Origin: Alligator mississippiensis
Lineage: Eukaryota > Chordata > Crocodylia > Alligatoridae
Length of the DNA stretch: 64,000 nucleotides
Assembly: GCF_030867095.1 (NCBI RefSeq)
Contig: NC_081824.1
Span: 175,902,933-175,966,932 of the forward strand
Reading direction: 5' to 3'
Shown here: positions 41,455 through 55,200 of the stretch, piece by piece
How the letters are laid out: each line of letters opens with the position of its first letter
Numbering within the stretch: the stretch's first letter is position 1
The notes under the pieces: model-generated
The model's database searches: none
What the model was told of the DNA's origin: nothing
What the model saw: only the letters and a program-made list of their open reading frames with translations
Made by a program: the position numbers and the translations under genes

Positions 41455-44400
41455 GTAACCCCAGTGCAGATGCAGTAGGAAGGCTGCATCCTGATTTAGA
41501 AGTAGGAAACATATGAGGCTGGAACTACAACTTGCATCACTACATAAATAGCAGACCACCTGTTCAGTTCCAGTTCAAGTCAATAGTCAATGACAGGTAT
41601 TATTGCATGGTGGCTAGATAGTGATATATGCAAAATGAGTTCAGGGGTCACTGCTCTGGACTCCATGCCATAACTGTCCTTCATGAGCTACTGCTAACAT
41701 AACACTGGGTGGCGGTCTCAAAAATAGGGTCATGGATGAAGTTAGCTAGGACTGAGGTGACTGATTCTTTGAGGTGGTCCTTCCAGCTCAAGGATGATGC
41801 CCCTGTTCAGTAGATTAACAGAAATCTTCACTTGCCAATATCAGTCAAAAAGTACTATTTAAATCAATGAATAAAAAATGTATAGTATTTGCAATGTGAG
41901 TTTTATTTTTTGCTGTTATCACTGTAGCTCCCGAAAGCCTTTGTGAACCTGGTGGATTCCACTGAGCTCATGATCTCCTCTCTTGTACATGGAACTCAGA
42001 ATAAAACAAGGTAAAAAGATGTTCTTGTATCTGAGAAATGAGCATTAGTCTCCTTCTAGTAGTCCAGAGACATATGAATGATAGCCTAACTCTCCATACA
42101 TTAGGGTTTTATGAGCAGGGAGTTTTAAAAAATTTTAGCATTTTGTTTCTGATAGAACATCTCTCCCATCAATAGCACATCATAGCTTAAAATACTCTGA
42201 CTGGAGGCATGGATGGGTTCCTTGCCCCAGTGAACAAGAGGGGAAAACTTCAACTCATTCTCCTTGCAGTTACTCAGAGGCAGGGCATGAGAAGAGTGGC
42301 TACTTAGGAAGCAGAGTGGGGGGAATGGTATTAGCAAGGCTGTGTACTGCATGCTGTAGCTCATTGGAGCGGGTTGGAATACTAGCTGTGGGGTTTTCAA
42401 TTTATAATTTTGCTGTCTAGTTTTTTGCTTTCTAGTTGTCAGCAACATGATGTAGCTCTGTTTTTCCTGCTGAATCATTCCACTGATTTACAAGCTACTC
42501 CCACTCCTCCCTTCTTTTTGGAGCTTTGTTCACTTGCTGTGGTATTCATCTACACTTTGAGTTGAGTGAGATTTTCATAGCACAATGTGTCCACAAAACA
42601 CAGGTGCAAGCAGAAGTTTATAGAGATGATTATAGGTCTGGACTAAAGAGGTGTAGAGATATCTACACCTGCAACCCTCCAGCAGTGCTCAGCCTGGCTG
42701 AGTGAAACTGACTCCTGCTTCTGTTGATATTGCTGCCCACAACAACCCAGGAAGAAAGGGCCTTAGTCCTCATGTCAAATTCAGGAATATGTAGCATGCA
42801 TATCCAATCACCCACTGGGAAACTCAGCTGGTTAGTTAAGTCTCCTCTTATATCTGGCTACTCCTTGGCAGACACCAGCTTTGAGGCTCCCATTCAGGTC
42901 TCTAGCTTAAGGGCTCCTCCAGTTATTAAGGCAAAAGTTCCTGTGGAAATGATTGCAACAGAGTTCAGTTTTCCCAAGTGACTGTGGAGATAGAGGTAAT
43001 TGATTGGGTGTGCAAAACAGACCCTATTTGATTCGGATTCGGCCCGAATCAGGGGCCGTGATTCGATTAATCGATTCAGATCACTGTCCCCAATTCGATT
43101 TGGCTGAATCCGAATCCGAAAATGCGATACTGATTTGGAGAATCAGCGATTCAGACATAGACACAGCTTTGAATGTTTTTTCTACATACCTCAAGGTACC
43201 AGGCAGCTTGTGAATGCTGTGATGCTGGGGTGGATGGAGTGTCCCACGGGAGCATAGCGGGAGGGAGGGGCCGCGTGCTAGGTGGCTTACCGGGAAGTGG
43301 ACCAGAAGTACTTCTGGTCCACTTCTGGGTCTACAGGGGAGCATGCTGCCCCCCCCCCCCCCCAGCACTTCCCCAGCTCAGTGATCAGCCGTGAGGGGAC
43401 CCCAGGTGGCCCCCCAGACCCTGGAGGCACCACTTGCTGAGCTGGGGGGGCACAGGGGGGCCCCCTGGTGTGCTCTCTGGCAGACCCAAAAGTGGACCAG
43501 AAGTGCTTCAGGTCCACTTCTGAGTTTGCTGCTGAGCATGCTGGGGAGCCCCCCTGCGCTTCTGTGGGAAACTCTGTGTACCCCAGAATTGCAGCACTCA
43601 TGAGCCCCTGCTACCTAGAGGTATGTAGAAAAAAATATTTAAAGCTGTGTCTATGTCCAAATTGCTGAATCTTTCCAAATCTCTCTGAATCGATTCGGAG
43701 AGATAAAGGGTCCTCTGATTCAATTTGGATTCGGAGATTCAGCCACCGAGTTGGGCCGAATCTCCACCAAATCAAATCAGGGACTGAAGCTTTGCACAGC
43801 CCTAGTAATTGAAAACTAATGCTAAATTATCTGAGACAATCGTTTTGAGTAGGAGAATGCTGCTGCTTTGTATGACCCTGAACTATATGAAGCCGGCTGT
43901 ATTTGCCAGCTTTGAAAGCCAAGAAGCTGCCCAGTGTATGGGACATGGAAACTGATATCGTTCTGTGATTAAATGGAAGATCCAAGTGCTACATGTGGTT
44001 TCTGGTCCTTGTCAATATATACAAAATTTTTCATTAGTGATTTGTGGATCTTCAGACATGTCCTAATACAGAGGTGGCCAACCTGCAGCACAGGTGCCAC
44101 AAGTTTCTAAGTAACCCAGCAGATTGGGAAGGGGACTAGAAAGCAAAGCACACAGGGAGCATCAGGGCTGAGAGCAAAAAGCAGAGCAGCAGATCAGGCA
44201 GGGGAAAGGGATGGGAGTGGCCCTTAGGGAGGGTGCGGGGTAATTTGTGGCATGCCTGCTAGAAAGGTTGCCCTTCACTATCTTAAAGCATGACTGTTAA
44301 TTGCTTATTAAAATGCCATCCACATCTTAATAAAGCACAGATTATTACTTGAAACGTTTCTAATTTTTTTCTGGTTATTTTTGTGTTGTTTTATTCAGTA

Positions 44401-47400
44401 GTGATACATCCAGGAAGCAATGCAGCTGTTCCAATGAACATTCCAGACTTGATGATGTCATATTGAGATGGTCCTATCGGGTACGGCTAATCTCATATTT
44501 TGTTTTTGTCCTAGGGCAATAAGGGTAGTGCTGTACTTGTGTGCACAGTTAAGCATAGGTAAGGTGCTAGCTATCTAATACAGATAACTGTCTTACCCAA
44601 GATCACAGCTTCTCTACATTCATCCTGGCATCAGGAACACATGAGATTAAATCCACTGTGTAATTTAGCACTCTCAGCACCTGCTGTAGATGTTAACAAT
44701 GGTATTGCTCTTAGCAACACAGGGTTTGCCACTTCTAGTCAGAGCACTGTTCGGTCTACTCCAGTATTCTGCCTCTGGTACTAACTAATGCTGGAGGAGT
44801 TAGGAGAAGGCAGAAATTAGCTAAATTGTAAGTGTCCAGTTGTGCTGTGATTCCTTCCCAAAGCTACGAAGCACCAATTTGCATCCTTAAGTGTGAGGTT
44901 TGATTACATTGCCTCACTGTTACTCCTTCTGAGAATATGGTGTTAATTGAATGTTCTCTAATAGCCACAGGGACATTAGGAATTATTGCAGAAAATGGCT
45001 TCATTAAATTACTACTTTTGTCTTTGTTTATGGAATTTGATTATGGTGGTATACTAGGGGTGAGGATGAGCTTAAATTCATCCAAGCTGTAGATAAACTG
45101 GACATATATTATGCTCTCTGTGTGACCGATTCAATCTCATTAAATGAGTATCTATCATTCAGGATGCCTGGAAAAAGCTGCTGGAGTCAAGGAGATATGA
45201 TGTGAGGGATGATTTCACTGTTGTTCTTCAGCCCTTCCTGCAAGACATAAATCTGCCATTTAGAACAGTGAGTGAACATCAAGCTTTCCATGATTTCTGG
45301 ATTACTCTTGGTGACACAAAGTGCAATGTTCAGCTGGTTCTTTTCTCTTCTGAGCTGCTTAGCTCCTCTTCAAGTCAATAGGAGTCAGGCATGCCTCTGA
45401 ATCAGTTGCTAAGGGCCAGATGGTTAATCTCCCTTAAAACAGTTGTTCCTCTGCAGTAACCCTGCTCTGCTCAGTGGTGGGTGATATTACTGTAAGTGAG
45501 GCAAAAGTTGGCTCAGAATGGCCCTACAGATGTGGTTGTCCAGAGGTGCTGGGCACCATTGCTCCTATGGAGGGAGGCAAGTCATGGCATTTTTGCAAAT
45601 TAGGCCATAGGCATCTGAAAACAGGGCAGGTGGCTTGGCATATACTTGTTTTGCATTTATGTGCTGACATCCCTTGCTGATCCCTGATTGCACCCATGAG
45701 TGTTGCTAATTAGAACTAAGGGGGGAAATATGATTAATTATTTTTTTAAAATGGGGAACAGAGATATAGAATGGGCAGTAAGTGTTGAAATCTTAAAAAT
45801 AGGGTTGGGAGGCAGAATTATGAGATGAATACAGTCTGGGTCCCTCAGAACAAATATTGTCTTGATGTTTTAATCCCACAGAGCCACTGGGATAAATAAA
45901 TATAGGTTTTAGATCCATGAGCTTACAAAGTGTATGAGTAGAATTTAACCCTTTGTGATTGTAAAGTAAGCTTTAGAAGGGCTAGAAGGCTCACTGGGAA
46001 AGGTAATAGGAAATGAAAATGTTACTTCCTAGGTAACTGGTCTGAAAATAACTCAGATCAAGTGCACAAAATCTATTAACACCTCATTTTTGTTTGTTGG
46101 CTACTGTAAAATGAGTTGATGGGTCTTAGTAGTTTAGGGTATCACCAAGCTTCCAAAACAAGCACTACCTTCATTGTTACTGTGTGAGCACAGCTAGCAA
46201 AAATTGAACAGAATCGAGAAAAAGAAATTGTCCTATATCCCATGTCAGTGCTAATGTGTGTTAGTAGAGGGGCCCCCTTCCACTGCTGTGGCATATGATA
46301 TGCTCATTTTGTTGATAAATAATTTATATATATTGTGAATTTCAGTTTTCAGGACTGTCAGGCCTGGTTTTTCATTCATGTTAAAATAACTATTTCTGGT
46401 TGTCCACATAAAACTGTCTTGTGCTCGGGTGGTTCTTGGATACAACAGAGCTGTTAAGAGTGACTTGCAGGGTGAATGCTACTAAGCTCTTTCATGTGCT
46501 GTCATTTTTATTAAAAAAGTGTGTATTCTATGAACTTCCAAACAGGTATGATCAAGTTCTTCAAGCCAGCATTTTTCAAATGCTTTTAAATGGCAGCTAA
46601 AGCAAGGCATCCTTATTCCTAATGGGGTTTTTAATCCCATCTGTTATATTCCTCTTCAGCCTACTCCTGTAACAGTTGTTGTTACTGATCTCCATGCCAT
46701 GTAATAGAAATGTTGCATCTTCACTGTTGCCCCACAGAATATGCTACAGCAGTCACTTCTCTATGTGGTACCTAAGTTGAGGCCATTCATGAGTGGGTTT
46801 ATGGGTTACTTGTGCAGATCAGTTTACAAATGGGTCTTTCCAGCGCTGACTAGCTCTTCTGAAAAGCACTTGTTCATGGGCTTATGCATAAATGACACAA
46901 GACCATTCCACACTGTTGTGCTCTAAAATGCTTTCTCTTCCAGGGCAAACAAGTTATGGGCAGTTCCATATCCAAGATGCAGGTGGAACTCACTGAAGGG
47001 GAACATGCTGCCTTGGGTGTGATCCTCTGGAACAACATGGTGAGATGGACTAGAGGTGTTATGCTGCGCAGACTGAACACAAATGCCTGGCACATCCAAG
47101 CAAGATAGTCCTTTAGTAGACTGGGTTCTCTTATTAGCTGTCCTATCAAGAAATGAAAGGAGCAAGGAGTGGGAAAAAATGTTTCATAGCTTGCCTCTTC
47201 AGACAGATAGGGAGACATCTGTGTACACTTAAAAGAGCATTGTGCAGCCCTGAATTATGCATCTTTATGATCACAGAGTTATGGACACTGTAGTAGGTCC
47301 CCAGATAGTCTCCATTCAACAACAGCATCTCCCAAACAAAGAGCAGGGAAAAAACATCTTATGAATCAGAAAATGAAGCTAAGCTCTTTTTCCTTTAGTC

Positions 47401-50400
47401 AAGCTTGCTCCTCTTGCAGGGTGACAGCTCAACAATACAGAACAACCCTCAGGCAAACTCATCAGGATCTTGGCCATATCCTAAACTGAGGTTATAACAC
47501 TTATAGTACAGGGCTTTGTTGGGTAAACAGCAAACCATGAGTAATACTGCTGGTAACTACTACATTATTACTCTAGCTTATTTTCACTGAATTGCTCCTA
47601 TTATGATTGTGTCAGGTCAGGTTCACCTGCTACCATAATTTACAGTAGATGTCAACACTGTGACTGTGAACACTGAGTGTTGGGTGGCAGTTAAATAACC
47701 TGGTAACCTCTAGGGTACCAATGGCTTCAGGCAGAAGCGGGTACTAATCTTACCTGTGATGGAGGAGATGCCACCAAGAAGTTGTGGAAATAAAGAAGTC
47801 TACTCCATGACAGGGTAGACTGGGGTCTTTAATCCTGGATGGTAGCCAGTTTAGGAGTGGAGCCCTGCTAGACCAGTGGCTTTCAACCTTTTTTTCATTT
47901 GTGGACCCCTAAAAAATTTTTAATGGAAGTGTGGACACCTTTGGAAATTTCAGATGGAGGTACAGTTTTTTAAATTGTAAATATGGGTATTCACTAGGGT
48001 TGTGGAAAGCTTCGAGTGGTGATTCAATTCGGAGGAAATTCGGCCTGATTCGGTGGCCAGATCTCCAAATCCAAATCAAATCAGGGGACCAATTTAAAGG
48101 TCTGAATAGATTCAAAGCTATCCGAATCTTCGGCAAAGATATGGAGAGCTTTGATTCAGGCAGTCCCCAGTGGTTGCATCAGGGAGCTGCAGCCACTCCG
48201 AGCTGGTAAGTACTAGGGGCGGGGGAGGGAGAGCCTGGGGGAGGGGACCATGGGGGACCCCTGCCAGCCCCCTGACTACTCCCCCAGCCCTGCCATGGCT
48301 GCCCCGCCTGCCAGGGCTCTGGCCCTTTAAGGAAAAAAAAAAGCCGAGAAAAGCCCTAAGACTCACTGCTCCTGGTGCAGCCCCGCGGTTTTGGGGGCTC
48401 CTGCAGAGCCCCCCACGTGGTGTGGGGCAATGGGGATCACCCCCACCGGCAGCAGCGGTGCGTCCTGGGGTTTCTTCAGGTTTCTTTTTCTTAAAGGGCT
48501 CAGGTGGGGTGCCCATGGGGGAGCAGGGGGGTGGGGAGGGGGTTGGGGGCTTGTGCAGAGCCCCCAATGCAGCTGGGGCAGTGGGGGGCAGCGGGGATTG
48601 CCCCACGCCTGGCAGCACCTGCTGAGCTGGGGCTTTTTTTTCTCTGAAGTGCTGGGAGCTGGGGCAGCCATTGCTGGGCTGGGAGAGGGGCGGGGGATGG
48701 GCCTGGCCTGGCTGATTCAGAGATTCGGCTGTTGCTGAATCTCCAAATCAGATTCGGTCAAATAGAATCAGGACAGTGATTCGAATCACCAAATCGAATC
48801 ACTGTCCCCCAAATCGGCTGAATCCGCTTCTGAAGCAAATACTAGCCATTTCACACAGGCCTATTCACATACTTTGGATTGATCCTGGTCATCTTTTGCA
48901 GACCCTAGGTTGAAAACCACTGTGCTAGATGGACAAATGGATGTTCCTCTTTGTTCTGGGTGTTCCTGCAGCCAAGCTCTTTCCAAATGTACTGGCAACT
49001 GCCTTTCCCTTGGGTTAAACAAGCAGTGTCTCTCCTCTCCCCCTCCCCCCAGGTATATGGGGGATGAACAGGGTGGAGGTCCTCCATTTCTGTATCAGAA
49101 GCTGTGCCATAGATCTAGGACAGAATCCTCCTTCCCATCTGAGCAGGGCTGAAAATGGCATCCCCTGGGACTGATACTTCAAAATATGAACTGTCCTACT
49201 TGCAGGACAAAAGACAAGTTTTTAAAAAGGGAGCCTTTTTCTCTGCTGCCCACACATTTGTGTGAACACACATGGCCAGCTCAAGGTACCTGTACCTCTT
49301 AATATCAGATAGTAGGTTCAAAAACATGAGCTGGGGGAGGTCAAAGCACTCCAATTTGCAGCTGCAGTTAAATTTGTTGTAAAAATGCAGGCGTAATTTT
49401 TGCTCTTGTCCAGAGAGATGCTAATGGGAAGTCAGTACTTTGTGTGTGCAGTACCGGGGGGGATGGGACATGCTCTGTTATCAGAGTTTCAGATTCAGAA
49501 ATTTATCTTTTTTCTTTTTGAATTTAGAAATCTACACCTTGCCACTGATTTTATTGTTTTTGTTTCATTGGCAGCTACATTTCAAAACATGGTTAAAGAA
49601 AAGCAATTAATTAAAAAAAAAAAGTGAAGCGATCTTAAAAAAAAGCAGTTTTGTTCTTGTTTGAGACAAATATTTACAGTTGCTTTCCCTTTATCAAGGC
49701 ACTTGTCCTTTACCTTTCAGGGCAGACAAAAAAGTTAACACACTTAACAAAAATCTATGCCCAGCAGCACTCTAATGAAAAATGATAATAAAAATATCCA
49801 CACACGTTTCTATTCTTTGTAACCAGAAGGTTACAAAACTGATCCTCAATCCAAACTGTAACCTTGGGACAAAAGAGCTGAATCCGGTTATTTTGATCTT
49901 ACTCTCTGTTATCAATGTACACTCCTAAAGATAATTTCAAAGTTCATGTCTGGGTTCTCCTTTTACAGGCATGGCAGATGCCATGATAAGATACATTTGT
50001 TCCTTTGTCATTGCTTTCAGCTCTGTGACCCTATATGAGGTAGGGACTAAGAACCAGGGGCTCTTGAACTCTAGTATAAGCTTCCCCTTTCTTTGAGCTC
50101 TCTGCAAAATCTGCAAGTCACTTAAATTGCCTGTGCCTCCGTTTCCCACTCTAGAAATCAGGGTGATAATTTTTGGTTTGCAAAACTGTTACCACTGTCA
50201 ATAAATGATTTGTAAAATATTTTGAAGAAGGAAGGTAGGTAGGCAACGTTTTTTGGCCGGAGTGCTGAAAACCCCATGATGCCTACCTTGGAAGGTGCCT
50301 GAGTGCCGGCATGCCAAAAAAACAAAATGAGGGCAGGGGGTATATGGCAGGATGCCCTGCCCCCTACCCCTGCTGCTCCTTGCCCCTCACCCAAAGCCCC

Positions 50401-52253
50401 TGCCCCTCAGCCCAGGCTCTGTGGCTGTCAGCAGCTCCCCAGAACATGGGCCAGCTGCAAACATCTGCTGCCTCTCCGCCCCAGACCCAGGCCCGGGCTC
50501 CAGTGAGGCAACACAGACTGGCAGTGCTCCCTGCTGTGCTGCCCTCACCGTTGCTGCAAAGCTGCGTTGGAACCTGGCGCGGCAGGAAACAGCAGGGGCC
50601 GCAGAAAGCTGCCTGCTCCCAGCTCCCCTGTCACACTTCCCCTGCAGGTGGGGGCAGTAGCGAGGGGCATAACCCTGCGCTGCTGCCCATGCTGCTCCCG
50701 TGCACATAGGGGAAATGCGGCAGGTCAGCGGGGAGCTGGGAGCAGGCAGCTTTCTGCAGTCCTCGCTGTGCCAGGTTCCAATGCTGCTTTGCAGAAGCGG
50801 CGAGGGCAGCACAGCAGGGAGCATTGCCGGTCTGTGCTTCCTCCTGGGCCGGGGCGGAGAGGCAGCAGATGTTTGCAGCTGGCGCAGGTTCTGGGTAGCT
50901 GCTGATAGCCACGAAGCCTGGCTTGCAGCAGGGCTTCCATGGGAGCACCTCGGTCTCCGTGGCTGTCAGCAGCTATCCAGAGCCAGGCCTGGCTGCAGCT
51001 GGGAAGCTAGAAACAGCTGCTCCCGCCCTGGCCCAGGGCTCCGGGAAGGCAGCAGGTGCTGGCACTGCGCCCATTGGGGCTGGGGCTAGGGGCCAGGGGT
51101 GGGGAGGCAGCAGCTGTTTGTAGCTCTTGGCTGCAGCCGGCCCTGGCTCTGGATAGCTGCTGATAGCCACGAAGCCTCGGCTGCTCCCAGCAGGACTTGC
51201 AGTGTCCCAGCTGCCTGCTGGGAGCAGCAGCTCCCTAGAGCTGGACCCAGCTGCAGCCTGGAGGCTGCAAACATCTGCTGCCTCCCTGGCCCCAATGCAT
51301 GCGGAGAAAAATGGCCTTGTGTGCCATGCTTGGCACGCATGCCAGGGGTTGCCAACCCCTGCTTTAGATGCTAGACATTATTAACCTGACTGTTTAAAAG
51401 TAGAACTTCTGATTTCAGTCGTACAATTGTAAAAGGATCCAATTTAGGGCAGAAATCTCTTTCCAGCTGCTAAGCACAGTTACTTTTCAATTGAAACCTC
51501 TATGGAAATGATGCATTATTTCACCTGATGCAGATAGTGAATTTTCTGGTATTTGAGAAGGAGCAAAATTTTGCTGATTTTGCCACCAAAAGTTGCACAT
51601 TGCTAGCAGAAGGCATAAGTTGGGGATATAACTCTGGGAGCATCGTGAGAAAACTGTGTGAATGTATGAGACGCTAAGCAAAATGAAATTTTACTGTCAA
51701 AGACTGAACTTTCTCAGGATGGGCTAATGGTGATGATACTCCTTACCTTTTTTGGAAATGCCAAAGAACTGACCTAAGGAGGAAAAATAATACTTGATTT
51801 GTCTTTTGTATTATTTTGTCATTATCTCTTTGCTTGCCATCTGCATGTTGCTCTTCTCTTTCTCAGCTGCATTTTCTTAGAGCCAGAGGTTCTCAGAAAG
51901 CTATCTCTGAGTATATTTCTTTATCTGTATTGTGACGGCATGCAATTGTGCAAGACCAGATGATAGGCAAGATACTTTGGAGTTTAAAAGACATGGGAAG
52001 ATTGCATTATCTGATCCAAATCTTTGGCAAAGGAAAGCTCCTGCTCTCACCACAATAACACCCAGCAATATCTGCTAATTTAATAAATCCTTAATATGGG
52101 TAGTTGATATGAGATTTAGATACTGGTGACTGAAGCAAGAAACACTGAGCAGAATTAGAAGGTACCCACACTCTTGTGTGGAAAATATTTCACTTCTGTT
52201 TGTTGCATAAATTCCAGCAGTATATTGCTGGTTAAGAGGTCATCTTTGTTTTT

Positions 52254-52291
<38 letters not shown>

Positions 52292-55200
52292 TTTCTTTTC
52301 TGGATTGTTTTTGCTTTGCTTTTTGCCTGCCCACTGACCAAAGAGAAACTTTAAAGATGTCAATAGTACAGTATTAGCAAGTAATATTAAACTTCTGTCT
52401 GGTTGGGTAGAAGATGAAGTGGCAAAAAAGGATTCGGAAGCTTTACAAAATATTTCATTGTAGGTTGGGGCCAAGATTTCCATATTTAGAGAATTATCTG
52501 TTAAAAAACAGTAGCTAGTTGAGGGAGGCAATACATGGTTATGTACATACTTATACTGTTTTGGTATTTAACCAGAATGATTTGATTAATTTTGACAAGT
52601 GCTTGCAACTGTCTCTGGAAATATACCCAGGGACCAAGTGCGTTTTGTTTGTATTAAAGAAATTAGACAGATGCTTTTGCCATTGTTTTCAGCTGTTTCC
52701 AGTGTAACAAAAAGTGCACAAAAATCCAGTACCACAAAGCACAGGAAAAACAGAGCAGAAGGATGAGAACTCTAACAGATACAAAACCCACAGGGGGACA
52801 TATTGTATGTGTATTATTCATTAAATGGTTCTCATTAGCTTAGGAACATCGGAAATGTCATGTAGGACCAGATCCATTCATCTAGTCCAATATTCTGTCT
52901 CCAGCAATGTCCACTACTAGAACAAATGAAGAAAATGTTGTCATGTGCTATAAGGAATTATTTGCACAGTGGAGACATTTCTTATCCTTCATCAGTGAGG
53001 GGTTAGCTTGTCTCCTAGGGACTGGGAGACTTGAGCAGTTGTGAACTGGATCAGTCTTCTAAGGGAGACATATTTTTGGTCATGCGGCCACATGAGCATA
53101 CACAGATCATAGGAGAAATAAGATCTGAGCCTTTGTATCCTATGAATTTTTGGTCCTTCAAACTTGTACAGTTTTCTGGCACTTACTTCCCCAAATATTA
53201 GCCAGTGTGATTTTCACAGTTATGTGAATAGGTAGTGTGAGAGAGTTGAAGACTAGGGCACTGATGGCTGTTTATGGACAGAGGGAGTATGAGGAAGGCA
53301 AGGTGGAAGCCTGGCATTTTTAAGGAACAGATTCCAGGTTGTGTTGTGTGGTGGTAGTTTTTTCTGATGGTGAAGTATTTGTCACTAGGTGAAAGAGTAA
53401 AAGGTAGATCATATGACATGCTTTGTTTTCATTTCCTTTCTTTTGTAGTTTTATATAAAGTATGTACCAATGCAATATATAAGGTATGTATCTTATACCC
53501 AATGCAACCTTAAGTCACCCACAAATTCAATTTTTGCATAGCAATACGCAATACTTATGGATCTGAAATAAACTTTAAATACTAACACCACTGAGCTACT
53601 GTTCCTTCTGTACAAGTGGTGCTTATATTCTTTTTCCTTCTAGATGGAACCAGTTGGGCAAAAGGAACCTGATCAGTTCACAGAAATGCTTCAAGCACGG
53701 TGCCCATCTCAGGTAACAGGACTTCTTTTCAATCAATACGAGATTTTTAGCTACTCCTCACAGAGTTTCCAAACTATTTCATTGTCTACATACATGTGCG
53801 TCCACTTTCAAATACTGTTGCTTAAATGTAAGAGAATGCTGACTTCCCAGGAGATTTTTCCCCATAAAGATTTAGATTACAAACTGCTTCTCAAACTCTC
53901 TTTCTAAGGTTCTTTAAGAAAAAGTGCTGAAACCACTGAACATTTTTGTCTGAAAATGGAATTCTTGATTGTGTTTAGTTACACTTCCATTTTTTAATTT
54001 TCTGGCTGGGGATCCAGTTAATCTGAATTATCGTATTTTCGCGCATATAGCCCGCCCATGGGGATAAGCCGCACCCACGTATAACCTGCGGAAAATTGTA
54101 TTTTTGTAAATTAGTCTGTGTATACGCCGCACCCATGTATTCCCTGTGGCGGCGTATACATGGGTAGGCAGTGCAGCCGAGCCCGCCCAGGCCCCAGCCC
54201 CCGCGGCAGTGGCAGTGGCGGCGCAGCCCAGCCCGCCCAGGCCCAGCAGGGAGGCAGTGTAGCCTGCCCTGGTCCCGGCCCCCGCAGCAGCGGTGGCACA
54301 GCCCGGCCTGCCCAGGCCCAGTGGGAAGGCGGTTCAGCCTGCCCCGGCCCCGGCCCTCACGGCAGTGGCAGCGGCAGCGGCAGCGCAGCCCGGCCTGCCT
54401 GGGCCCAGCGGGGAGGTGGCGCAGCCCACCCTGGCCCCCATGGTGGCGGTGCAGCCTGGCTTGCCCCGGCCCTGCGGGGGAAAAGAGTCCGTCGATAGTC
54501 CGCACCCCCGTATAGCCTGCAGCCATCCATTTTTTTGGTAAAATCGTGCATACCCCATGGGATATGTGCGCAAAAATATGGTAAATAATAATGAATTATT
54601 GTTTAAAGAGAGAGCACTATCTGCATCGAAATTATTATATCTATGTTATATATATATCTATCTATTATATATGAAATAATGTATTTTTAGCTTCTTTCCA
54701 AGCTAAACTTTCCAAGTCCAACTTCTAGCGGGCAATAAAATATCATGTGATTTCTACCTGGGTCTCCCATCTCAGACTGTCACAATAATTCTTTTTTCAA
54801 CATTCCAGTCATCCCACATGGTTAAGAAAGTGTAAGAAGTCTTAAAAGGAGTGGGGATGGCTTCTGGGATTGGTATTAGCCTCTTAAGCCTTTTGCATCT
54901 AGACCACCATTTTTGGTCTGACCCCAGTTCTCAGTGACCAAAAGTTCTTAACATCTGAAGACTCTTCAGTGAGCATTAATTGAAAGCAGCATCAAAACTG
55001 AACTATCCTCTATTCTTTAATCAAGCCTCTTTCCCTGTTAGTGCCTCTGCAGTTGCAGACAAACAGGATATCAGTATTCAGGCTGTTCGATGTGGCATAT
55101 GTCGTTAGCTTTGTTTTCATTAAATACTTGGAGTGTTGTAATGTTTTTTCTCCCTCTTAGAAAATCTACCCAGCTGATTTCAACATCAGCTAATTGTCTT

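Noticed and set aside
50303..51374. Many overlapping frames of 65-145 codons
   Set aside because: Same cause: a GC-rich inverted-module repeat. No frame continues a domain.
53975..54541. Long open frames on both strands rich in Gly, Ala, Pro and Arg
   Set aside because: They come from a GC-rich tandem repeat inside a MITE. Overlapping frames on both strands show composition, not coding.
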